Part shown: in pieces, positions 1-8,276 of the stretch
Position numbering within the stretch: the stretch's first letter is position 1
Layout: every line of letters begins with the position of its first letter
Source of the DNA: Gammaproteobacteria bacterium
GTDB taxonomy: Bacteria; Pseudomonadota; Gammaproteobacteria; GRL18
Reading direction: 5' to 3'
DNA length: 64,000 nucleotides
Assembly: GCA_027071355.1 (NCBI GenBank)
Contig: JALSUJ010000461.1
Location: 1-64,000, forward strand
Notes under the pieces: model-generated
Seen by the model: the letters and a program-made list of their open reading frames with translations, nothing else
What the model was told of the DNA's origin: nothing
The model's database searches: none
Program-made: the position numbers and the translations under genes

Positions 1-9
1 CCACCTTAT

Positions 10-242
10 TTAGGCGGCGGGTACATGGCCACGAGTCAACACCATAATTTCATCGGTAGTCATTTGCAGGGTTTCTGCCTTATGAGCACGCCTGAAGCGG
101 CTGGCTCCTGTTGTCTGAGCCTTTTTCAAATACCAATGTCCATTGTCCTTAACAAGTTCTACCTCTGTTTCCGCAGGCAGGCTCCCAGATCCTCACGAAC
201 TTCTTGCGGAATAGTAACCTGGCCTTTGCGGGTAACTCGCAT
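10..242 (-). pseudogene. AbrB/VapB-type antitoxin gene broken by a frameshift
   Basis: Read leftward from ATG at 242, the frame gives MRVTRKGQVTIPQEVREDLG, the swapped-hairpin N-terminus of an AbrB/SpoVT/VapB antitoxin. It then runs into a stop after about 26 codons. Shifting one base just after DLG restores LPAETEVELVKDNGHWYLKK and continues without stops to TAA at 12-10, giving the usual ~77 residues. A single-base deletion therefore disables the gene, or a sequencing error mimics this. The antitoxin would bind its own promoter and neutralise a PIN toxin, whose gene would lie left of base 1 and is not visible. Confidence 0.75.
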
Positions 243-294
243 AATTAAATACCACTTAGTGTAAATCTATGTTTTCAGTGTAGTTGTCGCTTAT

Positions 295-588
295 TTAGTA
301 ACCCGCTTCTTTCTGATGCCGGAAGGCAAGTATATACACCGTATCGTCTTTTACATCAAAGTTATAGAGTGCCACATAACCCGAGTCCCCAAAGGGGATG
401 ATTAACTCGCGCAGTTCTGGCAAATCATCTAAGAGGCGGCCTATCCTTGGCTCGGCTTCTAGCAATACGAACAGTTGTTGAATAGCCTCACCCGCTCGCC
501 TTGCTGCCTGGGGATTCTTTTCAGCCAGAAATAACCGACATCGTTCCAATCCCTGTGCTGCACCTTCCGTGACAATTATTCGTGGCAC
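295..588 (-). CDS. RelE/ParE-family toxin of a type II TA pair
   Basis: This 97-residue protein has the length and basic N-terminal layout of ParE toxins. TEGAAQGLERCRLFLAEKN forms the first helices, followed by a strand-rich half with RIGRLLDDLPELRELIIPFG and a terminal YILAFRHQKEAGY that resembles the family's ending of hydrophobic strand then basic tail. ParE toxins poison gyrase, while RelE relatives cut mRNA; the sequence does not decide between these. It starts with GTG at 588, 13 bases inside the end of the upstream antitoxin gene, so the two are translationally coupled. A second pair of the same architecture lies at 28.5-29.1 kb. Confidence 0.85.
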   Translation of the reverse strand: MPRIIVTEGAAQGLERCRLFLAEKNPQAARRAGEAIQQLFVLLEAEPRIGRLLDDLPELRELIIPFGDSGYVALYNFDVKDDTVYILAFRHQKEAGY

Positions 589-848
589 TGAGGAATCTCT
601 GTTTCTTTATCCGTACCCCAGGTATTCAGCCAGTCTTGTACTTCCTTGCCCGTCAGATGTTGCCCGGTTTCCTTATAAGCCTTCCAGGAGGCCAGAGCCT
701 CATGCTTGAAGCTCTCGCTTGCCTCCTCGCGCTCAACATAGTCACGGATTGCTTCGCGCATAATCCAATGGGCTGAGCGGTGCCGTACCTTGGCCAGATG
801 CTGGATACGCCTTTTCAGGTCGTCATCAAGTTTCACGGATGTTGCCAT
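576..848 (-). CDS. ribbon-helix-helix (CopG/ParD-like) antitoxin
   Basis: The 90-residue protein begins MATSVKLDDDLKRRIQHLAK, a ribbon-helix-helix start: one beta strand with a KLDDDL turn, then two helices ending near AIRDYVEREE at about residue 40. The C-terminal half (LASWKAYKETGQHLTGKEVQDWLNTWG) is a toxin-binding tail and closely resembles the antitoxin at 28.5 kb (LERWEAYEQNG...MEDWLSSWG). It would bind the promoter as a dimer and neutralise the downstream ParE-like toxin, whose start it overlaps. ATG at 848 opens the frame. Confidence 0.87.
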   Translation of the reverse strand: MATSVKLDDDLKRRIQHLAKVRHRSAHWIMREAIRDYVEREEASESFKHEALASWKAYKETGQHLTGKEVQDWLNTWGTDKETEIPQCHE

Positions 849-929
849 ACTGGGATCCCCATTATTACCAGGTAGTACCTTTCGATACTATACCAGAAAT
901 TTCACTATTCAGGGATTAGAATATTTGTT

Positions 930-1350
930 TCAGGGAGGTGAAAGAAGAGCTGGAGTTTTACCATGAGCAGAAGACGTACCTAACCGTAAAAATAGCTCAT
1001 CCAGGAAAACCTTCAAGGCCTTGTCAGGCAGATTGAATTGGAAACACCCCGTGATCGAGCGGGTACATTTGAAGCCCAATTAGTCAAAAAACATCAAACT
1101 CATTTGACCAATGAGATTGAGCGAAAAATCATTTCCATGTTTGTCTAGGTATGAGTTATCAGGATATCGCTTCATACGGAGCTAAACTCTATGAGAAGAG
1201 TATCTCGAATGCTATGATCAGCAGCATCACATATAAACTCATTCCTGAGCTGAAACAATGGCAACCGCTTCCTCTGGTAAAGCTTATTCGTTTATCTGGG
1301 TGCGTGCAATCCACGACATAGCTGGAAATAAGATCACAGTATGTGTTCTG
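930..1350 (+). pseudogene. decayed IS256-family transposase fragment
   Basis: Across several frames this stretch carries remnants of an IS256-family (Mutator-type) transposase: NRKNSSSRKTFKALSG near 980-1020, ELETPRDRAGTFEAQLVKKH near 1038-1095, LTNEIERKIISMF to about 1143, GMSYQDIASYGAKLYEKSIS from 1150, then LIPELKQWQPLPL and YSFIWVRAIHDIAGNK in another frame. These follow the family order from the N-terminal region to the start of the DDE domain. At least three frameshifts and stops make it non-functional, and both ends and the C-terminal half are missing. Nothing else was seen in the 849-1413 gap apart from the regulatory box at 1383. Confidence 0.75.
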
Positions 1351-1382
1351 GATATTGTTTTTAAAAAATCTTTATTTCCAAC

Positions 1383-1398
1383 CTTACGAGATTGTAAG
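1383..1398. promoter_or_regulatory. CTTAC-N6-GTAAG box before the two-component genes
   Basis: CTTAC, six bases, then GTAAG form a perfect 5-bp inverted repeat about 36 bp upstream of the response-regulator start. The same arrangement, exact or with one mismatch, recurs at 10333 and 12590 in front of the two efflux operons. The position and recurrence suggest the binding site of the adjacent OmpR-family regulator, but this is inference. Confidence 0.5.
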
Positions 1399-1433
1399 AA
1401 TAACAGATAACTTATGTGAGTTATGATAGCTAT

Positions 1434-2111
1434 ATGCATATTTTGTTAGTAGAAGATGACCTCAGTGCTGCAGCCTACCTGGTGAAAGGGCTCACTGAAA
1501 ATGGTCATGTTGTGGATCATGCTGCTGATGGGGAGGATGGCCTGCATATGGCATTGACCCAGAAGTATGATGTTCTGGTAGTAGATCGGATGCTTCCTGA
1601 GCGTGATGGGCTTTCTATTATACGAATGTTACGTGCCGATAATAATACAACACCTGTACTTATATTAAGCGCTCTGGGTGAAGTTGATGACAGAGTTGAA
1701 GGCTTGCGCGCAGGCGGGGATGATTACCTTGTTAAACCTTATGCTTTTGTTGAATTATTAGCCAGACTTGATGCTTTAGCTCGGCGTGGTAATGAGAATG
1801 AGAGTTCGATCGGTTTAAGTGTTGCAGACCTGGAGCTGGATTTATTAAAACATAAGGTGACACGCGCCGGCCAGGTAATACGACTGCAGCCCAGAGAACT
1901 TCGTTTGCTGGAATTTTTTATGCATCATGCCGGTCAGGTTGTAACGCGCACCATGTTGCTCGAACAGGTATGGGATTTTCATTTTGATCCACAGACGAAT
2001 GTAATCGATACCCAGATCAGTCGCTTACGTTCAAAAATTGACAAAGGATTTGACCGCCCATTACTTCATACTGTTCGCGGTATAGGTTACAAGCTTGATG
2101 AAACCCCGTAG
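1434..2111 (+). CDS. OmpR/PhoB-family response regulator
   Basis: This 225-residue DNA-binding response regulator has a receiver domain at residues 1-115 with acidic pocket D8/D9, phospho-acceptor D51 in VLVVDRMLPERDG, switch S79 and conserved K101 in YLVKPY. A winged-helix domain covers about 125-225 (PRELRLLEFFMHHAGQVVTR, then HTVRGIGYKL). ATG 1434 is chosen because MHILLVEDD is the normal family start; a GTG at 1416 would add six residues. The downstream sensor kinase overlaps its last 14 bases. Its likely targets are the two RND operons that share its upstream box. The closest functional relatives by layout are PmrA/QseB/CusR-type regulators, but the signal cannot be read from sequence. 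Confidence 0.93.
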   Translation: MHILLVEDDLSAAAYLVKGLTENGHVVDHAADGEDGLHMALTQKYDVLVVDRMLPERDGLSIIRMLRADNNTTPVLILSALGEVDDRVEGLRAGGDDYLVKPYAFVELLARLDALARRGNENESSIGLSVADLELDLLKHKVTRAGQVIRLQPRELRLLEFFMHHAGQVVTRTMLLEQVWDFHFDPQTNVIDTQISRLRSKIDKGFDRPLLHTVRGIGYKLDETP

Positions 2112-3480
2112 CTTATTATTACACACCACCGCCATGCGCCTTGCGCTGCGCTATGCGGTTTTTTATGCAGTTCTTATTGCGCTCGGGCTTGGGGCTCTCT
2201 ACTGGGCAATCAGTCGCTATGTTGATGCTCAGTTAGCTGCTGGTCTGGAGCAGGAAGTCCATGAGCTTGCCAGTCTGGATCGACAACAGGGCAGACAGAA
2301 GTTAAAAGCACTATTGAAATCAGAAAGTCTCATCATTGGTGAAAATCGTCGTTATTACCTTCTAGATGAAACTAAGTCTAACAAACAGACAGGCAACCTT
2401 CTTGCCTGGCCACATGCACTAAAGGTGGAAGGAAAAGTACAGAATATCTGGATTGAAGATGATCTTATTCCCGGTTATATGGAGGATCAGGATGGTTACT
2501 GGCCCATGGTTGGTGTGGTTCTGGATGATGGCGCACGTTTGCTAGTCGCTCAGGCAGTACGCCAGGCTGAAGATTTACAGGAGTTTATTCTTGCCACCAT
2601 GGCTATTATTATCGTCGTTTCCGTTGGCCTTGCTCTGGCTATGGGCTGGCGGCTAGGTCGGTCTCTGCTTGATCGAATCGAGCTTATCAATAAAACAGCG
2701 GAAAGAGTTACAGCGGGAGACCTGTCGCGCCGAGTACCCCTCAGCGGTCAGGATGATGAATTCGATGAACTTGCCGGTCATCTCAATAGCATGTTGTCAC
2801 AAATCGAAGTTCTCCTGACCGGGATGCGCCAAGTTACCGATAATGTGGCTCACGATCTACGCAGGCCACTCGCACGTATGCGCAACAGAATTGAAGTGAC
2901 GCTGTTAGAACCCAGGAAAACAGAAGACTATCGGCAGGCCTTGGAAGAGACTATGACCGATGCAGAAGAATTAATGCGAACTTTCAATGCTCTGCTGGAG
3001 ATTGCCCAGGCTGAGGCAGGAAGTTATCGAGGGGAGTGGAAAGAAGTCGATCTATCAGCCTTGCTTGAAGAGCTGAGTGAACTCTATGAAGATCAGGCGG
3101 CAGAGCATAAACGAAATTTTAAAGTACAGATCGAAAAAGAACTGCTTGTAACAGGTAACCGGCAACTGCTGGCACAGGTTATTACAAATCTACTGGACAA
3201 TACCTTCAAGTTTACAGACAACGGTGGCAGTATTTTGCTTGAAGCAATCCACGAGGACGGAAAAATACAGGTATCTGTAAGTGATGATGGTGCTGGAATA
3301 CCAGCAGATCAGAGAGATAAGGTATTGCAGCGTTTTGTTCGGCTGGAAGCGGCGCGTAGCACAGCGGGAAATGGACTTGGGTTAAGTCTGGTTAAGGCCG
3401 TTGCTGATTTACACAAAGCCAGCTTGCACCTGAAAGATAACAATCCGGGTTTACGAGTAGTGATTGAATTTAAAGGTTAA
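2098..3480 (+). CDS. membrane sensor histidine kinase
   Basis: The 460-residue kinase is the partner of the response regulator. TM1 lies at about 17-40, then a periplasmic sensor loop of about 130 residues, TM2 at about 168-188 (FILATMAIIIVVSVGLALAM) and a HAMP linker (ERVTAGDLSRRVPL). The HisKA box carries phospho-accepting H252 (VAHDLRRPLARM), followed by an N box (ITNLLDN), G1 (DDGAGIP) and G2 (GNGLGLSLV) of the ATP-binding domain. HDLRRPL rather than HELRTPL is common in the QseC/PmrB/CusS-like subgroup. ATG 2098 overlaps the regulator stop; a TTG one codon earlier is less likely. No metal-binding His or Met cluster stands out in the periplasmic loop. Confidence 0.93.
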   Translation: MKPRSLLLHTTAMRLALRYAVFYAVLIALGLGALYWAISRYVDAQLAAGLEQEVHELASLDRQQGRQKLKALLKSESLIIGENRRYYLLDETKSNKQTGNLLAWPHALKVEGKVQNIWIEDDLIPGYMEDQDGYWPMVGVVLDDGARLLVAQAVRQAEDLQEFILATMAIIIVVSVGLALAMGWRLGRSLLDRIELINKTAERVTAGDLSRRVPLSGQDDEFDELAGHLNSMLSQIEVLLTGMRQVTDNVAHDLRRPLARMRNRIEVTLLEPRKTEDYRQALEETMTDAEELMRTFNALLEIAQAEAGSYRGEWKEVDLSALLEELSELYEDQAAEHKRNFKVQIEKELLVTGNRQLLAQVITNLLDNTFKFTDNGGSILLEAIHEDGKIQVSVSDDGAGIPADQRDKVLQRFVRLEAARSTAGNGLGLSLVKAVADLHKASLHLKDNNPGLRVVIEFKG

Positions 3481-3481
3481 G

Positions 3482-3635
3482 GAACCATCTGATTAATTCT
3501 GGGCGTAGCAGTTTGCGTTTAAAATTCACGAATTCAAGGCGACGAATCGCACGTGAGCAAGCTATCGCGAAGATTCGCAACGTAGAAGTAGGGTGCTAAG
3601 CGTGAAATACGAGTCCATGAATTGATCAGAGGCTC
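3482..3635. repeat. MITE-like element with imperfect terminal inverted repeats
   Basis: The left end GAACCATCTGATTAATTC (3482-3499) matches the reverse complement of the right end GAATTGATCAGAGGCTC (3619-3635), with two substitutions and one indel. The ~154 bp between sensor kinase and PAP2 gene has no plausible ORF. Size, terminal symmetry and lack of coding suggest a small non-autonomous element, or a long bidirectional terminator between the convergent genes. No second copy was found in this window. Confidence 0.4.
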
Positions 3636-3646
3636 ATTTATTGTTA

Positions 3647-4192
3647 TTACCAATTTATCGATAAATTGACACCCAGAATTTTTGTAGCTGCATAAGGTGT
3701 AATGGTGATGCCCTTATAGTGCGTTGTGAAATAATAACTACTGAATATACCAATAGCTGCACCGGTAAGTACGTCAGCGTTATCATGCTTGTCGGATTCT
3801 CCCTCAACCCGACTCCAGCCTACAAAAGCAGCTGCTGCATAAGCAGGTAAGGCTGAATTCCAGCCATATCTTTTTTGTATAAATGCTGCGCCCTGAAAAG
3901 CAGCGGAGGTATGCCCAGATGGGAATGAATAATCCCCGTTATTTTCAGGACGCCGCTTGTTTACTATACGTTTAAGAACATGTGTAATACCAATATTGCT
4001 TAGAAATGATTTATAAAACTGCTTTCTGCCAGCAAAATCCTGCATATAGAAGGTAGCGCCATAAGCAGATAATGGGATAAGAAGCTGGAGAATATCGCCT
4101 TTTTTTTCGCTGTTGCTTTTACCTGCTACCACGGTCGTTGATATTACTAACAGGGTTACTGAAATTATAAAAGCAGTGCAATATGATTTCAT
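3647..4192 (-). CDS. PAP2-superfamily phosphatase, exported
   Basis: This 181-residue PAP2 (lipid phosphatase / acid phosphatase) protein carries all three signature motifs: K74-x6-RP (KRIVNKRRP), PSGHT at 91-95 with the catalytic His, and SRVEG...HDNADVLTG with the second His and Asp. An N-terminal hydrophobic segment ending VVAG is a signal peptide or anchor. Its ATG overlaps the TGA of the RND pump gene (ATGA), so it is the last gene of that leftward operon. It probably dephosphorylates an undecaprenyl- or lipid-A-type phospholipid outside the inner membrane, which would fit an envelope-stress operon, but the substrate is unknown. Confidence 0.88.
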   Translation of the reverse strand: MKSYCTAFIISVTLLVISTTVVAGKSNSEKKGDILQLLIPLSAYGATFYMQDFAGRKQFYKSFLSNIGITHVLKRIVNKRRPENNGDYSFPSGHTSAAFQGAAFIQKRYGWNSALPAYAAAAFVGWSRVEGESDKHDNADVLTGAAIGIFSSYYFTTHYKGITITPYAATKILGVNLSINW

Positions 4193-7100
4193 TGTGCAAA
4201 CCTTTTCTTATCGCTTATTTTAGATACTGTTCGGTAAATCAGTGGCATAACAATAATGACTAAAGGAATTTGTACCAGTAATCCGGAAATAATAGCTACA
4301 GCAAGAGGCTGTTGCATTGCAGAACCCTGCCCCATCGCCAATGCTAATGGCATGAGTGCAAGAATGGCGGCGGTTGTGGTCATTGCAATGGGCCGCATAC
4401 GATTGATGCCAGCCTGTATCAGCGCTTCGTATGGCGCCAAATTTTTCTTCAATAGATCGTGATACTCTGAGAAATAAAAAATAGATACCTCGGTTACTAT
4501 GCCAACAATCATGGTCATGCCCATCATGGCCGTAATATTCAGCTCTATGCCCGTCAGCCACAGGCCGATAAACACCGCCAGCATAGCCAGCAGGGGAGAT
4601 ACCATAATGGCAAGGGCTGCGGCAAAATCTTCATACAGAAACAGCAAAAGTAAAAATACCAGAGCCAGGGCGGCAATAAATACAGCGATCAATCCGCGAA
4701 AGGCAATCTGCTGTTGTTTATACAGCCCGCCTAATTGGTAGTACATATCACCGGGCAATAGATCGGAATTGTCCAGAGCCTTTTTTATCTCGCGAATGGT
4801 TGAACCCATATCGCGACCGCTGATACGCCCCGTAACTGCAACCATGCGTTTTAAATTGTCACGAGTAATTTGTGGTTGACCACTTTCCACCGAAATATGG
4901 GCAATGCGCTTGAGCAGAAAGCGATGCCCCTGTGGTGTGCGCAACCAGATTTTTTCAATGGCACTTGTTTTGTCTCGCACAGAAGCAGGCACCCAGAGAC
5001 GTACCCCGATAAACTTGATATTTTCCTGTACTTGAGTGGTTACCAAGCCGCTAAACCAGGCATCCAGCTGCTGAGTAACAAAATCAGGATCTATACCTTC
5101 AAGTGCTGCCTTATCACGATCAACAATAATATTGATAGCATCTCCGGCCAGCACGATGCCATTATTGACATCCACTATGCCGGTAATTTTGCTAATTGCA
5201 GCGGCAACCCGAGGTGCTGTTGTCAGCAATTCATCAAGCCTGTCACTGTAGAGCTTGATTTCAATTGGTTGAGGAACGGCCGTCAAATCACCAATAAGAT
5301 CTTCCATTAACAGAGCCATTTCAACTTCAAGTCCGGGTACTTCTGTTTCGATGCGTTGACGAACCCTGTCCATAACGGTGTCGATGGAAGCTCTTGGGAA
5401 GGATTTCAGGCGGACAAAGAAATCCCCCTCATTGGCTTCGGTAATACTTCCTCCAAGCTGTGCGCCAGTTCGTCGTGAATAAGTTTCCACCGCTGGATTG
5501 TTGCGCAAAATTGTTTCGACCTGACGTAGTAGGCGATCCGTCTCTGCCAGTGAAGTGCCTGCAGGTGAGCGATAGTCAAGAATAAAACCACCTTCGTCCA
5601 TACGAGGCATAAAACCGGAACCAACCTGCTTATAGGCAAACAGACCAAGTAAAAACAGGGGAATGAGTCCAGCAAGCAATAACCAAGGTGCATGCATAAT
5701 GCTATGCATTAAATGCTGATATCTGTTTTGCAACCACTTGAATACAGGCCCCGTATCATCCTTTTCAGCATCTTTTCTATGCAACAGATGCTCTGATAAT
5801 AAAGGTACAGCTAGCCAGGCCAGCAGAAAAGAAATGAGCAGGCTACTGGCCATGGTCAGAGAGAGCGCCTTGAAGAACGCGCCGGTAACACCACTCAGAA
5901 AAGCCAGGGGGACAAAAATAACGATGGTTGCAGCGGAGGAACCTGCTAATGGTGAAGTAAATTCAATGGCAGCCTGGCGTATGGTGAGGGTAATATTCTG
6001 TCCTTCTTCACGTAGGCGGCGGATAATATGTTCGATCATAACAATCGCATCATCAACAATCAGTCCCACAGCCGCAGCCATTCCCCCCAAGGTCATGATA
6101 TTAAAGCTCATGTGCAGGACGCTGAGTAACAGGATAGTGCTGGCCAGCACCGAAGGCACAAACACTATGGCGACCAGGGTGATTTTAAGATTGCGCAGGA
6201 AGATCAATAAAATGAATGCGGCCAGTACAACACCAATAGCGATTGCATCACGTACACTTTTTGCCGATTCAGTAATCAGCTGGCTTTGGTCATACCAGTT
6301 GGCAATATGCACATCAGTCGGTAATTTTTTGCCATAGTTTTTTAATTGCTGCTGAATATCTTTTACAATCTGCACCGTATTTCCACCGGGCTGCTGGTAG
6401 ATCTGTACCAGCACCGCATCATTACCATCGGCTGTCACCCGCAACCACTGAGGCGCGGTTGTTGGATAAATGTGTGCAATATCGTCCAGTCGCACCAGTC
6501 CATCGGCACCGCTGCGTAGTACCGTACTTTCGATGGTTTCCAGTGAATGAATACGCGTATCAGACAACAGCAGGTAGAGCTTATAATGATCTTCTAGGCG
6601 GCCTACGGCCTGTAGCACATTACTGGTTGACAGGGATTTAGCCACATCATCAAAGGTCAGCTTATAGGCTCCAAGCTTGTCCGGATCAATTTCAACCCGG
6701 TACTCAGCCTGTTTACCACCCATGACCATGACTTTTGCAACACCATCAATCGATGACAGCAGAGGAAGCAATTGATACTGCGCCAGATCCCGTAGTTGCA
6801 CCAGAGATTTTGTTGCCGAAGTCAGGCTGTAAGCAACAACCGGAAACACGGTAGGGTCCATGCGGCGGATACTGAAACTTGTACCCGCAGGTAAACTGGG
6901 CAGGATCTGATTGATTGCAGAGCTCACCTGTAACATGGCTGCGACCATGTCATCGCCCCACTGGAAGTTGATTGACAGCTCGGCGCTACCACGGCTGGTG
7001 GTTGAACGCAGGCTGGCAACGCCGGGAACAGAACGTACTGCCTGCTCAACGGGCCGAGTGACCGCAATAACCATTTGATCCGCCGGGCGATCACCTGTTT

Positions 7101-7248
7101 CCAGTATCACAACCACACGGGGAAAGTTGACATGGGGGAACAGGGCGACGGGTAACCTGAGTCCTGCCGCTATACCGCCCAAGGAGAGGATGGCCACTAG
7201 GAAAAGAATTGAACGGCGATGGGCTGCAGCCCAGTGAGCGACATCCAT
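4189..7248 (-). CDS. RND efflux pump, inner-membrane permease (AcrB/CzcA superfamily)
   Basis: The 1019-residue length and two-fold RND plan fit: a TM helix at the N-terminus, a periplasmic loop (40-330), a TM bundle with GLIVDDAIVMIEHI carrying the proton-relay aspartates of TM4 (near 400), a second loop, and a C-terminal TM bundle (from about 850). DD in GLIVDD and ENIKF/IGVRL in the second loop favour a hydrophobe or general HAE-like pump over a strict heavy-metal pump. It couples proton influx to export of a substrate through the adaptor and the TolC-like protein encoded just upstream. The start overlaps the adaptor stop (TAATG) and the stop overlaps the PAP2 start. Confidence 0.93.
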   Translation of the reverse strand: MDVAHWAAAHRRSILFLVAILSLGGIAAGLRLPVALFPHVNFPRVVVILETGDRPADQMVIAVTRPVEQAVRSVPGVASLRSTTSRGSAELSINFQWGDDMVAAMLQVSSAINQILPSLPAGTSFSIRRMDPTVFPVVAYSLTSATKSLVQLRDLAQYQLLPLLSSIDGVAKVMVMGGKQAEYRVEIDPDKLGAYKLTFDDVAKSLSTSNVLQAVGRLEDHYKLYLLLSDTRIHSLETIESTVLRSGADGLVRLDDIAHIYPTTAPQWLRVTADGNDAVLVQIYQQPGGNTVQIVKDIQQQLKNYGKKLPTDVHIANWYDQSQLITESAKSVRDAIAIGVVLAAFILLIFLRNLKITLVAIVFVPSVLASTILLLSVLHMSFNIMTLGGMAAAVGLIVDDAIVMIEHIIRRLREEGQNITLTIRQAAIEFTSPLAGSSAATIVIFVPLAFLSGVTGAFFKALSLTMASSLLISFLLAWLAVPLLSEHLLHRKDAEKDDTGPVFKWLQNRYQHLMHSIMHAPWLLLAGLIPLFLLGLFAYKQVGSGFMPRMDEGGFILDYRSPAGTSLAETDRLLRQVETILRNNPAVETYSRRTGAQLGGSITEANEGDFFVRLKSFPRASIDTVMDRVRQRIETEVPGLEVEMALLMEDLIGDLTAVPQPIEIKLYSDRLDELLTTAPRVAAAISKITGIVDVNNGIVLAGDAINIIVDRDKAALEGIDPDFVTQQLDAWFSGLVTTQVQENIKFIGVRLWVPASVRDKTSAIEKIWLRTPQGHRFLLKRIAHISVESGQPQITRDNLKRMVAVTGRISGRDMGSTIREIKKALDNSDLLPGDMYYQLGGLYKQQQIAFRGLIAVFIAALALVFLLLLFLYEDFAAALAIMVSPLLAMLAVFIGLWLTGIELNITAMMGMTMIVGIVTEVSIFYFSEYHDLLKKNLAPYEALIQAGINRMRPIAMTTTAAILALMPLALAMGQGSAMQQPLAVAIISGLLVQIPLVIIVMPLIYRTVSKISDKKRFAQ

Positions 7249-8276
7249 TACGGGGTCTCCCTGATTGCCATACCGTCAGTCAGCTCATAATTCCCCTGCG
7301 TAATAATGTTATCACCTGCTTTTAATGAACTGATGATCTCAATATCATCACCCTGTTCCAGGCCGGTCTGCACCTTTATTTTGCGGGCCGTACCCTGTTT
7401 GATGGTATATACAAATGCATTTTGATCATCACCCAGCACAGCGCTGCGGGGAACGACCAGAGCTTGATGGGGTGCCAGCTGGATATGCCCCATAATGCGA
7501 CTACCGAGTACCAAGTGATCAATTTGCTGTTCTGGAATAGGGGACAGCACTTCTACCAGATGGGTGCGAGGGTTGATCATGGCATGTATCTCGCGAATCT
7601 GACTTTCTACCTTAACCTCAGGCACAAAGACGGAGGTGATAGTAACCGGCGTGCCAGGTTTCAGATGAGTCAGATCTTCTGCCTCAATTCCAAGGCGTGC
7701 TATAAGCCGTTTCTCAGCCGCAATCAGCATTGCAGTGCTATCTGCCTGTACACGCTGCCCCTGAGCGACATCAAGTCGGGTGATGATACCGTCCATGGGT
7801 GCACGCAGCGTGTCTTTTGTGCGATCCAAGCCGCGTTTTCGCAGGGCATCCAGAGACACTTTGGCATCATGCAGGGCCTTGCGTGTTGTATCAACTTGCG
7901 CTTTGGTAGCCAGCTGCTCCTGTAATAGACGTTGCTTACGCTTTAGTTCACGGTTGGCAAAGTCAACAGAGCTTTGTGCCTGTAGATAGCGCATGCGAGC
8001 ATCCGGTGCCGTGACCACTTCCAGTAATTTATCGCCACTTTTTACGCGCTGACCCAGTCGTATCCAGACTCGATTAATTAATCCAGCATGGGGTAGTGAA
8101 AGACTGAGTACCTGGTCTGGATCTGGATCCAGAATGCCATAGGCAACAAGGGTTTCGCCGAACTTCTTTTCTGTAACAACGGCCGTTTTTACGGCCACAC
8201 TTGTTACGTCAGCCGCATGGGAAACAGAGCTGATGGTTATTTCCAGAGCGATCAATAAGACAGGCAATATATTCAT
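7248..8276 (-). CDS. RND efflux periplasmic adaptor (membrane fusion protein)
   Basis: This 342-residue adaptor begins MNILPVLLIALEITISS with a signal peptide ending near SHAADV. A lipoyl half-motif (GLINRVWIRLGQRVKSGDKL) is followed by a coiled-coil hairpin (about 95-150), a second lipoyl half (LRAPMDGIITRLDVAQGQRV) and beta-barrel and membrane-proximal domains ending QGNYELTDGM. The start at 8276 is preferred over an upstream in-frame start because ATG overlaps the TGA of the TolC-like gene and AGAAGGA precedes it. It bridges the RND pump and outer-membrane channel. Confidence 0.92.
   Translation of the reverse strand: MNILPVLLIALEITISSVSHAADVTSVAVKTAVVTEKKFGETLVAYGILDPDPDQVLSLSLPHAGLINRVWIRLGQRVKSGDKLLEVVTAPDARMRYLQAQSSVDFANRELKRKQRLLQEQLATKAQVDTTRKALHDAKVSLDALRKRGLDRTKDTLRAPMDGIITRLDVAQGQRVQADSTAMLIAAEKRLIARLGIEAEDLTHLKPGTPVTITSVFVPEVKVESQIREIHAMINPRTHLVEVLSPIPEQQIDHLVLGSRIMGHIQLAPHQALVVPRSAVLGDDQNAFVYTIKQGTARKIKVQTGLEQGDDIEIISSLKAGDNIITQGNYELTDGMAIRETP

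Noticed and set aside
25-264. 79-codon rightward ORF
   Set aside because: It is the antisense of the frameshifted AbrB-type gene and has no family resemblance.
5738-6337. 199-codon ORF opposite the RND permease
   Set aside because: Shadow frame; the opposite strand encodes the conserved TM4 region of the pump.
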